Source: Bacillota bacterium (GTDB lineage: Bacteria > Bacillota > Limnochordia > DUMW01). From it: 60,101 bases of DNA. Below, piece after piece: positions 26,846-36,823 of the stretch (its first letter is position 1; each line of letters opens with the position of its first letter). A program made the translations under genes and the position numbers. The notes beneath the pieces are model-generated. The model had not been told where the DNA came from and searched no databases. It worked only from the letters and a program-made list of their open reading frames with translations. Where the stretch lies: contig DUMW01000066.1 of NCBI GenBank assembly GCA_012839765.1, positions 1 through 60,101 of the forward strand, written 5' to 3'.

Positions 26846-26979
26846 AATTTCTTCCCCCCTTTCTAGCTGTCCATTCGTTATCCTTGCCCGCGGAAAAACC
26901 CATAATGCAGCCCACAGACGAACACTTCCCCCCATGGCACGCCGACTTTTCCAATGAAGGGACGGGGTTCAAGATGTGG

Positions 26980-26985
26980 TATAAT
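26980..26985 (+). promoter_or_regulatory. Extended -10 promoter of tex
   Basis: TATAAT is preceded by TG at the extended position (TGGTATAAT). No good -35 is visible. The tex gene starts about 27 bases downstream. Confidence 0.65.
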
Positions 26986-27011
26986 GACATTTAACGTAGG
27001 GAGGGATGGCT

Positions 27012-29159
27012 GTGCATGATTTAGCCGCGGAGATCGCAAAAGACACTGGTATTGCCCCCCAGGCGGTGGCCGCCACTATTCAGCTGCTCCAGGATGGGAA
27101 CACGGTGCCCTTTATCGCGCGGTACCGGAAGGAACTGACCGGAGGGTTGGATGATTTACAGATTCATACCATTGCGGATGCCTATGGGTATTTCACCAAT
27201 TTGGCCAAACGAAAGGAACAGATCCTCGCAAGCCTGGCGGAACAGGAAAAGCTTACGGAACAGCTGGCGGCCCAGATTGAGGCAGCCCGGACCCAAAGGG
27301 AACTGGAGGATCTTTACCGGCCCTTCCGCAAGCAGCGGAGCACAAAGGCGGAAAAGGCCCGAAAGCTAGGGTTTGCGCCCCTCGCGGAACAGTTGTTGAC
27401 CAGGCAGGATGATCCCAACATCATCGCGGAGCCCTTCGCCAAAAGGGTCCAGTGCTCCGTGGAGGAGGCCCTAGAACAAGCACGTTACATTCTGGCCGAT
27501 GAAATCAGCCATGATCCCCAGTTCCGGCCCCGGGTACGGCAGTTAGTCTTTGAACGGGGGGTCATTTCCGCAAGCTCAGCCTTAGAGGATCCCAAGGAGG
27601 ATTTGGTGTATAGTACATATCATGATTTTCGGCAGCCGGTACGGCAGATCCCTCCCCACCGGGTTTTGGCCTTGGATCGGGGAGAAAGGCAGGGCAAGCT
27701 GACGGTGCGCATCGAACCGCCTTTGGAGGCCATCACCCAGTACTTGGCCGGTCGGTTGATTCGGAAAGGCGCTCCGGCCAGCGGTTGGTTGTTGGAGACA
27801 ATCGACTATAGCCTGAAGAACTTGCTCTTGCCTGCGGTATACCGTGAGATCCGGGGGATGCTCACGGAAAAGGCTGAGGAGCAGGCCATTGGAGTGTTTC
27901 GCCAAAACCTCGAAGCATTATTGATGCAAGCTCCGGTCCAGGGCAAGACGGTGCTCGCCATCGATCCCGGTTTTCGCACGGGGTGTAAGGTGGCGGTGGT
28001 GGATCCCACTGGGATGGTGCTGGCCACGGCTAGCATCTACCCCCACCCTCCCCAGGCGGCGGTGGAAGAGAGTATGGAAAAACTCTTGGAACTGGTAAAG
28101 AGGTTTACCGTCGATGTGATCGCCATCGGTAACGGTACCGCCTCCCGGGAGACGGAAAGCTTCATCGCCCAGTTTAACCGGACCTATGGTCTTTCCCTCC
28201 CCTTTACCATCGTCAGTGAAGCTGGGGCCTCGGTCTATTCCGCATCGGAAGTGGCCCGCCAGGAACTACCGGGTCTGGATGTCTCTTTACGGGGGGCCGT
28301 TTCCATTGGTAGGCGCCTCCAAGATCCCTTGGCGGAACTGGTGAAGATTGATCCGAAGTCCCTGGGGGTGGGGATGTACCAGCATGATGTGAACCAGAAG
28401 AAGCTTTCCGAGGCTCTGCAGCGCACGGTGGAATCCTGCGTCAACCGGGTGGGTGTGAACCTGAATACCGCCAGTCCCCAGTTGCTGCAGTACGTGGCGG
28501 GGATTGGGCCGGGTTTGGCGGTGGGGATCGTGGAATACCGGGATCAACACGGCCCCTTCACCTTTCGGGAGGAACTGCTAAATGTGCCGCGCCTGGGTCC
28601 CAAGACCTTTGAACAGTGTGCGGGTTTCCTACGCATCAGTCAGGGTAAGACGTTATTGGATAACACTCCGGTGCATCCGGAGTCCTATGCCTTGGCCCGG
28701 AAGATCCTGTCCCTTGCGGGCAGTTCAGAGGAGGAACTGGCGGATCCCAAAACCCGGCCCCAGGTAGTGGAAAGGCTTACCCGGTTGAACCCGACCCAGG
28801 TCAGTATCGAAACCAATGCCGGGGAGCCGACGGTGGAAGATATCATTGCGGCCCTGTGTGCCCCCGGCCGGGATCCCCGCAGTGACATTCCCGGTCCCGT
28901 ATTCCGCCAGGACATTCTGACGCTGGCGGACTTGCAGCCGGGCCTCAGGCTTGGGGGTACCGTCACCAACGTGGTGGACTTTGGCGCCTTTGTTGACATT
29001 GGAGTGGAAACGGACGGCTTGATCCATATTTCCAACATGTCCGACCGCTTTGTCCGGGATCCGGCGGAGGTGGTGACCGTGGGTCAGCGGGTGGAAGTGG
29101 AGGTCTTGGAGGTGCAACCGGAACGGAAGCGCATCGGTTTGCGCTTGGTGGGAAAGTAA
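27012..29159 (+). CDS. tex: Tex family RNA-binding protein
   Basis: This is a full-length Tex protein (about 715 residues), a conserved nucleic-acid-binding factor implicated in transcription. The N-terminal helical region has GNTVPFIARYRKELTGGLDD and ELEDLYRPFRKQRSTKAEKA. The YqgF/RuvX-like domain has VLAIDPGFRTGCKVAVVD. Helix-hairpin-helix motifs (LNTASPQLLQYVAGIGPGLA and LLNVPRLGPKTFEQCAGFLR) follow. A C-terminal S1 domain has LGGTVTNVVDFGAFVDIGV. An ATG at 27006 directly abuts GGGAGGG, so the GTG at 27012 with six-base spacing is the more likely start. Confidence 0.96.
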   Translation: MHDLAAEIAKDTGIAPQAVAATIQLLQDGNTVPFIARYRKELTGGLDDLQIHTIADAYGYFTNLAKRKEQILASLAEQEKLTEQLAAQIEAARTQRELEDLYRPFRKQRSTKAEKARKLGFAPLAEQLLTRQDDPNIIAEPFAKRVQCSVEEALEQARYILADEISHDPQFRPRVRQLVFERGVISASSALEDPKEDLVYSTYHDFRQPVRQIPPHRVLALDRGERQGKLTVRIEPPLEAITQYLAGRLIRKGAPASGWLLETIDYSLKNLLLPAVYREIRGMLTEKAEEQAIGVFRQNLEALLMQAPVQGKTVLAIDPGFRTGCKVAVVDPTGMVLATASIYPHPPQAAVEESMEKLLELVKRFTVDVIAIGNGTASRETESFIAQFNRTYGLSLPFTIVSEAGASVYSASEVARQELPGLDVSLRGAVSIGRRLQDPLAELVKIDPKSLGVGMYQHDVNQKKLSEALQRTVESCVNRVGVNLNTASPQLLQYVAGIGPGLAVGIVEYRDQHGPFTFREELLNVPRLGPKTFEQCAGFLRISQGKTLLDNTPVHPESYALARKILSLAGSSEEELADPKTRPQVVERLTRLNPTQVSIETNAGEPTVEDIIAALCAPGRDPRSDIPGPVFRQDILTLADLQPGLRLGGTVTNVVDFGAFVDIGVETDGLIHISNMSDRFVRDPAEVVTVGQRVEVEVLEVQPERKRIGLRLVGK

Positions 29160-29181
29160 GCGCAGCCTGGGGGCTGCGCTT
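29158..29181. terminator. Hairpin between tex and the convergent oxidoreductase
   Basis: AAGCGCAGCC and GGCTGCGCTT form a perfect 10-bp stem with a 4-nt loop between convergent genes. On the minus strand it is followed by ACTTTCCC; the plus strand has no T-run. It is probably bidirectional but not strong. Confidence 0.6.
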
Positions 29182-29187
29182 ACGGGG

Positions 29188-30261
29188 TTATATCTCGATC
29201 TTTTCAATCGCCACTGCTTTGCCGGTCTTCCCGGATTCATAGATGGCGTCCATGATCTGGGCGATGGCAATGGCGTCACTGCCCGGGGTAAGTAGTTTCC
29301 CTTCGCCCTTCACTGCTTCCAGGAAGTTGAAGACCTTTTGCTCCTGGGGTTTTTCCGGCAGGTTCAACATGGGTTGGATATCCGCGATGTTGTTGCCGAT
29401 TTGTCCGTAGATCTCCAAGGGATTCAGGTTGGCACCGGCCTTGTCACCGTAGACCTGGACGTAGATGCCCGTGTCTTTTCCGTTGATGGCCCAGCTGACG
29501 TCAAACATCATGGTGGCGCCGTTGTCGAACTTGATGAGGGCCGCGGCTAGATCTTCGGTGTCGAAGACGCCCTCCTTATTGCCATACATGGCCCAGTATT
29601 GGCGGATGCCCTCCACGTGATAATTACCGAATTTGCAGTAGGTGGAGGCCAAAACGGAAACCGGCTGGGGCTGCCCCATGAGCCAATGGGCTAGATCCAG
29701 GGAGTGGACGCCACAGTCGATCAAGGGTCCGCCCCCGGCCATGTCCTTCACCGTGAACCAGCCGTGGGGGTTACCCCGGCGGCGGAGCCAGCCGGCTTTG
29801 GCATAGTAGATCTCCCCGAAAAGACCGTCTTCGATGTAGCCTTTGATCGTGGATGAATCCAGACGATACCGGTTGTTGAAGGCTACACTCAATACCAGGC
29901 CTGCCTCTTTGGCCTTTTTCACCATTTCCACCGTCTGTTGGGTGTTCATGGCCATGGGTTTTTCACAACAGACATGGATCTTGTTTTCCAAGGCGGCGAT
30001 GGTCTGCTCGTAGTGGAGATAGGTGGGTGTGCAGATGCTTACCACATCAAGGTTCTCGTTGGCATACATCTCCCGGTAGTCGGTGTAGCGATGCTCGGGG
30101 GCGATACCAAACCGCTCCCCCACCTGGGCCAGTCTTTGCTCGTCGATGTCGCAAAGGGCCACCAGTTCGGCCTCGGTGCTGTTGAGGTAGGCGGGAATGT
30201 GGGCGGACTGTCCAATGTTACCTACCCCAACCACAGCGGCACGGAGCTTGTAAGTACTCAT
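29188..30261 (-). CDS. Gfo/Idh/MocA family oxidoreductase
   Basis: The 357-residue NAD(P)-dependent dehydrogenase has an N-terminal Rossmann fold (VVGVGNIGQSAHIPAY), the catalytic-site motif CCEKPMAMN and the C-terminal substrate domain with GGGPLIDCGVHSLDLAHWLMG. Family members oxidise or epimerise sugars, inositols or their derivatives. The paired isomerase-like gene 18 bases upstream and the divergent AraC regulator suggest a small sugar or polyol catabolic unit. The substrate cannot be read from sequence. Confidence 0.92.
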   Translation of the reverse strand: MSTYKLRAAVVGVGNIGQSAHIPAYLNSTEAELVALCDIDEQRLAQVGERFGIAPEHRYTDYREMYANENLDVVSICTPTYLHYEQTIAALENKIHVCCEKPMAMNTQQTVEMVKKAKEAGLVLSVAFNNRYRLDSSTIKGYIEDGLFGEIYYAKAGWLRRRGNPHGWFTVKDMAGGGPLIDCGVHSLDLAHWLMGQPQPVSVLASTYCKFGNYHVEGIRQYWAMYGNKEGVFDTEDLAAALIKFDNGATMMFDVSWAINGKDTGIYVQVYGDKAGANLNPLEIYGQIGNNIADIQPMLNLPEKPQEQKVFNFLEAVKGEGKLLTPGSDAIAIAQIMDAIYESGKTGKAVAIEKIEI

Positions 30262-30279
30262 TTGTTCTCCTCCTTGGTA

Positions 30280-31035
30280 CTAAAGAAGTGTTTTGACGTA
30301 TTCCAGGGCTTGCTTTGAGTTGGTGGAGGGTCTGAACTCGCAGCCTACAAAACCATCATAGTTGCTGTTGGCGATGGCCTTGAAAATGTTGGCGTAATTC
30401 AGTTCCCCTGTGCCCGGTTCCTGCCGTCCCGGGACATCGGCTAAATGGAAATGTCCGATGTATTCCATGTGTTCCCTGATGTTGGCGATGATGTTTCCTT
30501 CGGTGATCTGTTGGTGGTAGATATCAAAGAGAAGCTTTACGTTTGGACTGCCTACGTTCCGCAGGATCTCGTATCCCGTGTAGGAAGAGTTGAGGAAAAT
30601 GCCTGGATGGTTTACCACGGTGTTCAAGGGTTCCAGGACAATGAGCACCCCCGCTTCTTCTGCGGTGGAGGCGACCTCCTTCAGTACCGCTGTGATGTTG
30701 CCTAGCTGCTCCTCCGGGGTAAGATTTGCCTGTTCAGGACCCGAGGTGACGATGAGACTGCGACACTGGATGTCCTTGGCTAGCTGGATGTTTTTCTTAA
30801 GCTCCCTTACCGCGGCCTCCCTCTTTTCCGGATCTGTCAGCGGTTGGGAGGTCCCCACCATGCCCACCAGGGTTAGTCCCAGCTCATCCCGTAGTTTCAC
30901 TATGGCACCTAGGTCCTTGTTGGCGATCCCCCAAAACTCGAAGCCCGGAAGGTTCAAATCGGCTACACTGCGGATCCTGTCTAGAAACGGTTGTTCATGA
31001 AAGAGCATCTCCACGCACACCGACAACTTTACCAT
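30280..31035 (-). CDS. Hydroxypyruvate-isomerase-like TIM barrel protein
   Basis: This TIM-barrel protein of about 251 residues belongs to the xylose-isomerase-like (AP endonuclease 2) superfamily, near the hydroxypyruvate isomerase branch. Metal ligands are suggested by LEPLNT, FDIYHQQITEGNI, GHFHLADVPGRQEPGTGELNY and GCEFRP. It probably isomerises a keto sugar or sugar acid together with the Gfo/Idh partner encoded just downstream. The ATG at 31035 follows GGGAGGTG; the GTG at 31044 overlaps that site. A divergent AraC regulator starts at 31162. Confidence 0.87.
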   Translation of the reverse strand: MVKLSVCVEMLFHEQPFLDRIRSVADLNLPGFEFWGIANKDLGAIVKLRDELGLTLVGMVGTSQPLTDPEKREAAVRELKKNIQLAKDIQCRSLIVTSGPEQANLTPEEQLGNITAVLKEVASTAEEAGVLIVLEPLNTVVNHPGIFLNSSYTGYEILRNVGSPNVKLLFDIYHQQITEGNIIANIREHMEYIGHFHLADVPGRQEPGTGELNYANIFKAIANSNYDGFVGCEFRPSTNSKQALEYVKTLL

Positions 31036-31161
31036 CTTTCTCACCTCCCCTCATTTTCGTTTTGCTCGCATTGGTTACATTTAGTATACTGGATGTAAGA
31101 ACTATGCTCAAGAACAAGAATTGAACACGTTTTAGTTTTCTGAACAAAGGGGGTCCCGCAG

Positions 31162-31989
31162 ATGCGCACCCGCGTACTGACCGTCACGCCCCGGGATCAG
31201 CACCTGCCCGTCTACCTGTGTACCGTTGGACACACCCACCAAAAACCTATGGAGTATCCCAACGGTTCACCCCACTATCATTGGTTGCACACCGTGACGG
31301 GTGCAGGGATGGTCCAGTTCCAGGGAGAAGAACGGACCTTGAACCCGGGGCAGGGTTTCTTGATGTATCCCCAGATGCCCTGCCGGTATTGGCCCATCAC
31401 TGAACCGTGGGAAGTGATGTGGCTGACCTTCAACGGGAAAACCGTTGGGGATTTCCTCCGGGCGTGGGGATTGTCCCCGGGGTTTATTGACCTGGTGGAT
31501 CTGCCCTATATTAATACCAAGCTCAGTGACCTGCTTACCCTTGCTCCGGGTCATCGGGAATTTGCCAGCGCCATCCAATCCAGCCTCCTTTATGCCTTTC
31601 TTGTTGATTTGGGTTGGCAGGCCTCCAAGGATAAACACATTACCCACCAGCGAAAAAAGCTGAAACCAGTGCTTCGCTTCATCGAGACCAACTACCGGGA
31701 TCCCCTTAGTGTAGAGGACCTGGCTCGTCAGTGTGGTGTCACGCCCCAGCATCTGTCCCGGATGTTCCGCTCGGTCTTCGGGGTGACTCCCATGGGTTAT
31801 CTTACCACCTACCGGATCAGCAAGGCCAAGGAATTCTTGCTAGAGGATCCGCACCTGACGGTGGCGGAGGTGGCAGAAGCGGTGGGTTTTGCCAGTCTCA
31901 GCTACTTCAGTACCGTCTTTCGGCGGTACGAGAAAATGACCCCGACGGAGTTTCGCCGGCTAAGCCGGGGAATTAAGGGGTTTGCCTGA
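31162..31989 (+). CDS. AraC family transcriptional regulator
   Basis: The 275-residue protein has an N-terminal cupin-like sensing domain (about residues 10-150; HYHWLHTVTGAGMVQFQGEE, LNPGQGFLMYP) and a C-terminal double helix-turn-helix (about 172-270). The latter has LSVEDLARQCGVTPQHLSRM and LTVAEVAEAVGFASLSYFST. It is divergent from the oxidoreductase/isomerase pair and most likely activates it in response to a sugar. The 117-base gap contains AGTATACT at about 31083-31090, which could serve promoters in either direction. AAGGGGG precedes the ATG. Confidence 0.93.
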   Translation: MRTRVLTVTPRDQHLPVYLCTVGHTHQKPMEYPNGSPHYHWLHTVTGAGMVQFQGEERTLNPGQGFLMYPQMPCRYWPITEPWEVMWLTFNGKTVGDFLRAWGLSPGFIDLVDLPYINTKLSDLLTLAPGHREFASAIQSSLLYAFLVDLGWQASKDKHITHQRKKLKPVLRFIETNYRDPLSVEDLARQCGVTPQHLSRMFRSVFGVTPMGYLTTYRISKAKEFLLEDPHLTVAEVAEAVGFASLSYFSTVFRRYEKMTPTEFRRLSRGIKGFA

Positions 31990-32035
31990 GGCGCAGCCCT
32001 GGGCCCGGGATGTTCTTTTCCGCAAATTGCCGGAA

Positions 32036-33196
32036 CTACTGGAAGTTTAGGGCTACTAGGGTCAGCACCTGCGCGGCCTTGAGGACTTCCTCTACCTGCA
32101 CATACTCATCTGCGGCATGGGCCTGGGCAATGGAACCAGGACCAAAGACCACCGCGGGTATCCCCGTGAATTTGCTGGCATTGGTGCCAAAGGGGGCTCC
32201 GGTCACCCTGGGACGCAGGCCACAGGCCCGTAGGCTATTTTCGAGACACCGCACTATGGGTGTGTCCGCAGAGGTGGCCAGGGGAGCATCCACATGATAG
32301 GGTTTTTCCATGGTGAAACAGACCCCCTCCACGGTGGCGAGAGCTTGGGCAAAGTCGGCCAAAACTTCCTGGGGAGTTTCCCCGGGGATCAGGCGGCGAT
32401 CGAGGTTAATCACACATTGGGCTGGTACGGTGTTCCTCCCCTCTCCACCGTCGATCATGGTCACACAGAGGGTGGGACTGCCCACCAGGGGATGTGTTTT
32501 TTCACTGCAGCGGGGGATCAGCTCTTCTTCAATATGCCGCAAGACCCGACCCATGTGGAAGATGGCGTTTACCCCTAAGGATGGCTGGGAGCTATGGGCG
32601 GCCTTGCCCTTTACGGTTACGCGCCAGCGGAGGGAGCCCTTGTGCGCAATTACCACCGCCAGTTCCGTGGGTTCCCCCACGATGACCCCATCGGCCTTGA
32701 ACCCCTGGGCCATCAGGTGTTTCACTCCCCGGAAACCGCCCTCCTCATCGCCGCTGAAGCAGATTTGGAGGTTGGATTTCGGCACTAACCCATTGGCGCG
32801 CAGGGTTTTCAGGGCTAAGAGGATGGCCGCGATGGAGGCTTTATTGTCACAGGCGCCGCGTCCGTAGAGTCGTCCGTCGATGTACTGCCCACCGAAGGGA
32901 TCCTGGGCCATGTCCTGGGCCTGGACCGTATCGGTGTGGGCATCCCACAGTAGGGTCTTCTCTCCCCTACTGCCCGCAAGGCTCCCGAGGGCATTGGGGC
33001 GGTGAGGGGCGAAATAGTCTAGTTCTGCGGGGATGTCCAGTTGCGCCATGTAGTCTACGAGGAAGGAGGCCAACCGCTCTTCGGAAGAATCGGGATCATA
33101 CAGGGGATTGACACTAGGGATAGCCACCAACTGGGCTAGAAGTTCCCGGGCTTCCTTCTCCCGGGGCCAAGCAAGATCGCTAAGCACCGAATTCAC
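32036..33196 (-). CDS. M20 family metallopeptidase (ArgE/DapE-like)
   Basis: The 386-residue zinc-dependent amidohydrolase has WDAHTDTV (first metal His and Asp), GRGACDNKASIAAILLAL (bridging Asp), FSGDEEGGFRG (catalytic Glu pair), GEPTELAVVIAHKGSLRWRV and a C-terminal QAHAADEY His. The lid domain is present with KAAHSSQPSLGVNAI. Members remove acyl or succinyl groups from amino acids (ArgE, DapE) or act as peptidases; the exact substrate is open. DapE is less likely, since a ddh bypass exists. A GTG at 33196 is in frame; GTG 33187 has better spacing to AAGGTG. Confidence 0.9.
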   Translation of the reverse strand: MNSVLSDLAWPREKEARELLAQLVAIPSVNPLYDPDSSEERLASFLVDYMAQLDIPAELDYFAPHRPNALGSLAGSRGEKTLLWDAHTDTVQAQDMAQDPFGGQYIDGRLYGRGACDNKASIAAILLALKTLRANGLVPKSNLQICFSGDEEGGFRGVKHLMAQGFKADGVIVGEPTELAVVIAHKGSLRWRVTVKGKAAHSSQPSLGVNAIFHMGRVLRHIEEELIPRCSEKTHPLVGSPTLCVTMIDGGEGRNTVPAQCVINLDRRLIPGETPQEVLADFAQALATVEGVCFTMEKPYHVDAPLATSADTPIVRCLENSLRACGLRPRVTGAPFGTNASKFTGIPAVVFGPGSIAQAHAADEYVQVEEVLKAAQVLTLVALNFQ

Positions 33197-33438
33197 CTTC
33201 TGACATCCTTTTTCTTCCCCTGGTCCTTTGACCAGTGGGGCTCAAGTTATCTTTTCCCAGCAACGGGCAGCGGGGAGGAGAACCTTTCCAGTACTGCTGT
33301 TGCCTAGGGATATTATATCACTAGGGAAAGGGCTTGGGGCGGAAGGATGCAGTGGGGGTTGCCGGTGGCAACGGGAGCAAGAAGAAGGGTTTGGCGGTAT
33401 GGTGAAGGGGAAGTAAGGCTGAGGGAGGGGCGGAAAGC

Positions 33439-33469
33439 CCCGGTGAGGTAAGCTAGTCACCCCACCGGG
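33439..33469 (-). terminator. Terminator after LamG-like lipoprotein gene
   Basis: CCCGGTG and CACCGGG with inner GGT/ACC pairing form a hairpin ten bases past the stop at 33479. On the minus strand CTTTCC follows. The same stem sequence occurs after the paralogous gene at 41136. Confidence 0.55.
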
Positions 33470-33478
33470 TTCATCCCG

Positions 33479-34390
33479 TTAGTAATCAGTTACCGCTACG
33501 ATCTGCAGGGTGTGCCAATAGTCTTCCCCAGAGGTCTGCTCTTTGCCGATACGGAGGTAGGCCTTTTCGAAATTCTCGATGGGTTCCCGGAAGGGAACGT
33601 TGGTAACCACCGGGGTAGTTAGGTCATCTAGGTAGAGATCGCAGGTTTGACTAGAACAATCGATGACGAACCGAACCCGTACCCAACGATCCTGGGGCAA
33701 GGTGGTGATCCGAGTCCCGTCGTAGAAGGATACAGCCTTGGTGCCCAGATGGAAGAAAAAGGCGGGAGGCCACTTCTCCAGGATAAACCCGGGGCTGTAA
33801 CCTTGGACTTGCTCCGTTACCGATACCTGCCAGTAGTGGAAGTCCAACACGATGATGGGCGAAGCTGTCCCCAGCAATTCCTTGGATTTGATATAGGCCA
33901 TGGCTCCCCGGTGTCCGTGAAGGACCCGCCGGCCGTCTAGCTCATCCACAAGCCACACGGACTCAGACATCTTGGAGGGATCTTCCAAAACAAAGGCCGC
34001 GGGCGGCTTGCCGACAGTGTCGCCGAGGAAGTCGACATAGAAGACAAGTTCTTCCCCCGGTTGGTACAGGTCAATATCTAGCAGGGTATCGGACGAAAGG
34101 GATTCTGGTAATACATAGGTTCGCTTGGTAAAACCCTCAGCTGTAAATTCCAGGGTGCTACCGGGAAGGGCTGTTATCTTGTACCTGCCTTGTTGATCGA
34201 TGGACTCCACTTCGTTGGTCCCGAGTACCCTTACCGTACCTTGGGTCACCGCTTCACCGGTCCGCCAGCACCGTACTTGGCCGGAGATCTCATACTGGAT
34301 CGGTATCGTGACACTGGACAGACAGCTAGGCCCCAGTAACAGCAAGAGTACTAGGGTTACTGCTAGAAAAAGTACCTGTTTCTTGACCAT
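33479..34390 (-). CDS. Exported Ig-like plus LamG-like protein
   Basis: The 303-residue protein has an N-terminal export signal (LLLLLGPSC, a weak lipobox). A carboxypeptidase-regulatory-like beta-sandwich (about 33-115; ISGQVRCWRTGEAVTQGTVRV, GRYKITALPG) follows, then a LamG-like jelly roll (about 120-303) with FHYWQVS, DLYLDDLTTPVVTNVPFREP and a final LQIVAVTDY. It is paralogous to the broken gene 41136-42041 and to the last 270 residues of 55642-58203. It probably binds or orients glycan at the surface. It is the last gene of the operon headed by the solute-binding protein at 38068. Confidence 0.8.
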   Translation of the reverse strand: MVKKQVLFLAVTLVLLLLLGPSCLSSVTIPIQYEISGQVRCWRTGEAVTQGTVRVLGTNEVESIDQQGRYKITALPGSTLEFTAEGFTKRTYVLPESLSSDTLLDIDLYQPGEELVFYVDFLGDTVGKPPAAFVLEDPSKMSESVWLVDELDGRRVLHGHRGAMAYIKSKELLGTASPIIVLDFHYWQVSVTEQVQGYSPGFILEKWPPAFFFHLGTKAVSFYDGTRITTLPQDRWVRVRFVIDCSSQTCDLYLDDLTTPVVTNVPFREPIENFEKAYLRIGKEQTSGEDYWHTLQIVAVTDY

Positions 34391-34500
34391 TGGACGGATA
34401 CTCCCTTCTTATTTGTTGTATTACTCCCCTATCCCCAGGAACACTTTCTGGGGGTAGCATCTGCTGTTCCCGGTGGGATGCCCAAGGCACCCCCTCCCGG

Positions 34501-36807
34501 TTACAGGTCTAAGGGTCGAACAACCACGTCATCGAACCAGATTTTGCCGGTCCCTTTGCCGCTGAGTCGGACGCGCAGGCAAAGGGTGTCGGGCCGGGTG
34601 AACACCACGTCCTCCAGGACGATCCAGTCCGTATTACCCTGGAACTTGACACCCGCGGGCACCAGGTAGCTTCTGGTCTGGGGTTCTTCGTCCAGGGAAC
34701 TGTGCAGTTGGATGTCCAGTCCGCCCGTGATCCCCGGTTCCCCTTCTATTCTCAACGCTACGGAAACATACAGGGCTTGGTTGGGACCGATGTAGAGGGG
34801 CTCAGTGGTTTTTCGATCCGGGATCCCTGGATAGTGGACCGACCAATCCTGGGTATCGGTGTTGACCACCAAGAGGGATTTTTCACCACTGTGGGCAGTG
34901 CTGTCATCAATCCACATTGTGGCCATTCCCCGTTCCCTTTCCCAAAGCTCCCAGTTATCCGGGGCGCGGCCGGCGACATAGGCCTCAAAGTCTCCCCTTT
35001 CCACCAGATTGTCATCCTTTTGGGGAGAATGCATTTGAAAGGGGACACCGTTGACGGTGTTGTTTTCCAGTTCTACTTGGTCGGAATAGAAGATGCGGAT
35101 GCTGTCCCCGGACCCCTGGGTGATGTGGTTATTTCGGACCACTGCCTCTGTGATGTTGTACAGTGTGATGGCCGCACAGGTTGGGTTTTCGATGACGTTG
35201 TCTTCTATGACGACGTTTCTGATCCCTTGACTATCCTTGGGAGCCCGGCCCCGGTCGTTGATGAGCACGGCGATCGCGCTGCCGCCGTGGGGGATCTGTA
35301 GCAAGTGGCCCAGGTCGGAGACGCCCATGTTTTTCAGTACATTCCCCCGGATGACCACATCGAAGGGGATGGGTCCCTCCATCCATTCGGTCTCGGGCAT
35401 AATGGTGATCCCCGCCAAGCTGATACTCTCCAGGGTGTTGTTTTCAATTAGGACCCCCGGTGACTTGATGAGCATCCCCCGGGCCCTGTTGCCGCGAATC
35501 GTGCAGTTGCGCACAATGGCACCTGCTCCGGATCGGCTCAGGGACACCGCCAGATCACCGGGTTTTAGGGCGACGGGAGTGTCCACCCTGGCCCGATATA
35601 CCCCCGGGGAAGGTGGGGATCCTTTGATGTTTTGCCATAGACTGCGCGCCTTTGCCAATAGATCCGCATCAACCACTGGCGTTAGCTCCAAAAGCTGTAC
35701 CTGACCCAGGATCTCCAATGTGCTGGCGTTGACCAGCTGTAGGGTGTCACCCACCTGGGCGGGGATGCTTCCGGATTTTCGGGAAGCCAGGATTAATTCA
35801 TCATCTATGGCCCCCACCACGTAAACGAAGCTACCCTTGATATTGATCGCATCGTCGCCCATCATCTCGAAAAGGCAATCTTCCAACACCGGACCCCGTT
35901 CCATGGCGCCACTGTGAAAGGCATCGGCATTCACCGAAAAGAGCCTTTCCGCCACCGCACCCGCAGGGATCGGTCCGGGAGTGATCTGAATGTTTCGGTA
36001 GGTGTTGCCCCCTCCACCACTTAGCTCCAAGATGCCCATATGGGGGGAACTGTGGATCGTGATGTTTTCGAAAAGGGAGTCTTGTACCCCGTTCAAGTTG
36101 ATGGCAGGGTTTTCATTGCGGTATTCCAGGACAACCCGGTCCCCTTCCACGATGTACGTGTTCTTAGCTTGGTTGGGAAACCAAAGGCGCAGCACATCGT
36201 CGGCAATCCGCTCGATTTGATAGGTCCGCTTGAAGTTAGGGGTTCCCTTCTTAATGGCCCGGGTTTGCGGATCCATGACGATCATATCCAAGGCGTATTG
36301 CCGAAATTGGCTGAGCAATTGGTCATCCTTAGGATAACCAGCATCGATTCTTACATCATACCACTTGCCGCTGGGTTCGCTGCCGATGATCACCCCCTGG
36401 GTGAAGGGCAGCGGATCGTAGTCGATGACCAGATTTCGTAAGGTCAGGTTAGTGGCATTACTGATCCGCAGACCCGCCTCGTGGGAGGTGAAGATGAAGG
36501 TGGCCCCTTGGCCGTCGATGGTCAGATTCTCCACGTTCCGTAGGTGGATGGGCTGATCTATCCGGTGTACCCCAGGTGGCAGCACCACCTTGGACGCGTT
36601 TTTCACCTTGGCCACTTCCACCAGTAATTCCATCATGACCGCATTGAAAGAGGGTTCCCTGATTCCCAGTAAGGCCAGTTGTGCCGGGGTAAAGTCATCC
36701 ATGGAGACCACTCCGCTGGCGTTGGTCTGGCCGGTAAGACACAACACAAGGAAAAGACTCACTAAGACCCCGCCATACCACCTTGTCACTGTCTTTGAAC
36801 TTAGCAT
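34501..36807 (-). CDS. Secreted beta-helix enzyme, GH110-like, with C-terminal CBM
   Basis: The 768-residue secreted protein has a signal peptide (to about TNA). A right-handed beta-helix (about 75-590) is shown by turns such as NLTIDGQGATFIF, RNVVIEDNVIENPT and AVVRNNHI. DAFHSG (295-300) and GDDAIN (317-322) resemble the active-site region of GH110 alpha-1,3-galactosidases. The match is by eye and not certain. A C-terminal sandwich module (about 600-768; NLVERGDFEAYVAG, IWFDDVVVRPLDL) is nearly the same as the N-terminal module of 55642-58203. It is 16 bases downstream of the solute-binding gene. Confidence 0.72.
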   Translation of the reverse strand: MLSSKTVTRWYGGVLVSLFLVLCLTGQTNASGVVSMDDFTPAQLALLGIREPSFNAVMMELLVEVAKVKNASKVVLPPGVHRIDQPIHLRNVENLTIDGQGATFIFTSHEAGLRISNATNLTLRNLVIDYDPLPFTQGVIIGSEPSGKWYDVRIDAGYPKDDQLLSQFRQYALDMIVMDPQTRAIKKGTPNFKRTYQIERIADDVLRLWFPNQAKNTYIVEGDRVVLEYRNENPAINLNGVQDSLFENITIHSSPHMGILELSGGGGNTYRNIQITPGPIPAGAVAERLFSVNADAFHSGAMERGPVLEDCLFEMMGDDAINIKGSFVYVVGAIDDELILASRKSGSIPAQVGDTLQLVNASTLEILGQVQLLELTPVVDADLLAKARSLWQNIKGSPPSPGVYRARVDTPVALKPGDLAVSLSRSGAGAIVRNCTIRGNRARGMLIKSPGVLIENNTLESISLAGITIMPETEWMEGPIPFDVVIRGNVLKNMGVSDLGHLLQIPHGGSAIAVLINDRGRAPKDSQGIRNVVIEDNVIENPTCAAITLYNITEAVVRNNHITQGSGDSIRIFYSDQVELENNTVNGVPFQMHSPQKDDNLVERGDFEAYVAGRAPDNWELWERERGMATMWIDDSTAHSGEKSLLVVNTDTQDWSVHYPGIPDRKTTEPLYIGPNQALYVSVALRIEGEPGITGGLDIQLHSSLDEEPQTRSYLVPAGVKFQGNTDWIVLEDVVFTRPDTLCLRVRLSGKGTGKIWFDDVVVRPLDL

Positions 36808-36823
36808 GGGCTGTTCCCCCCTC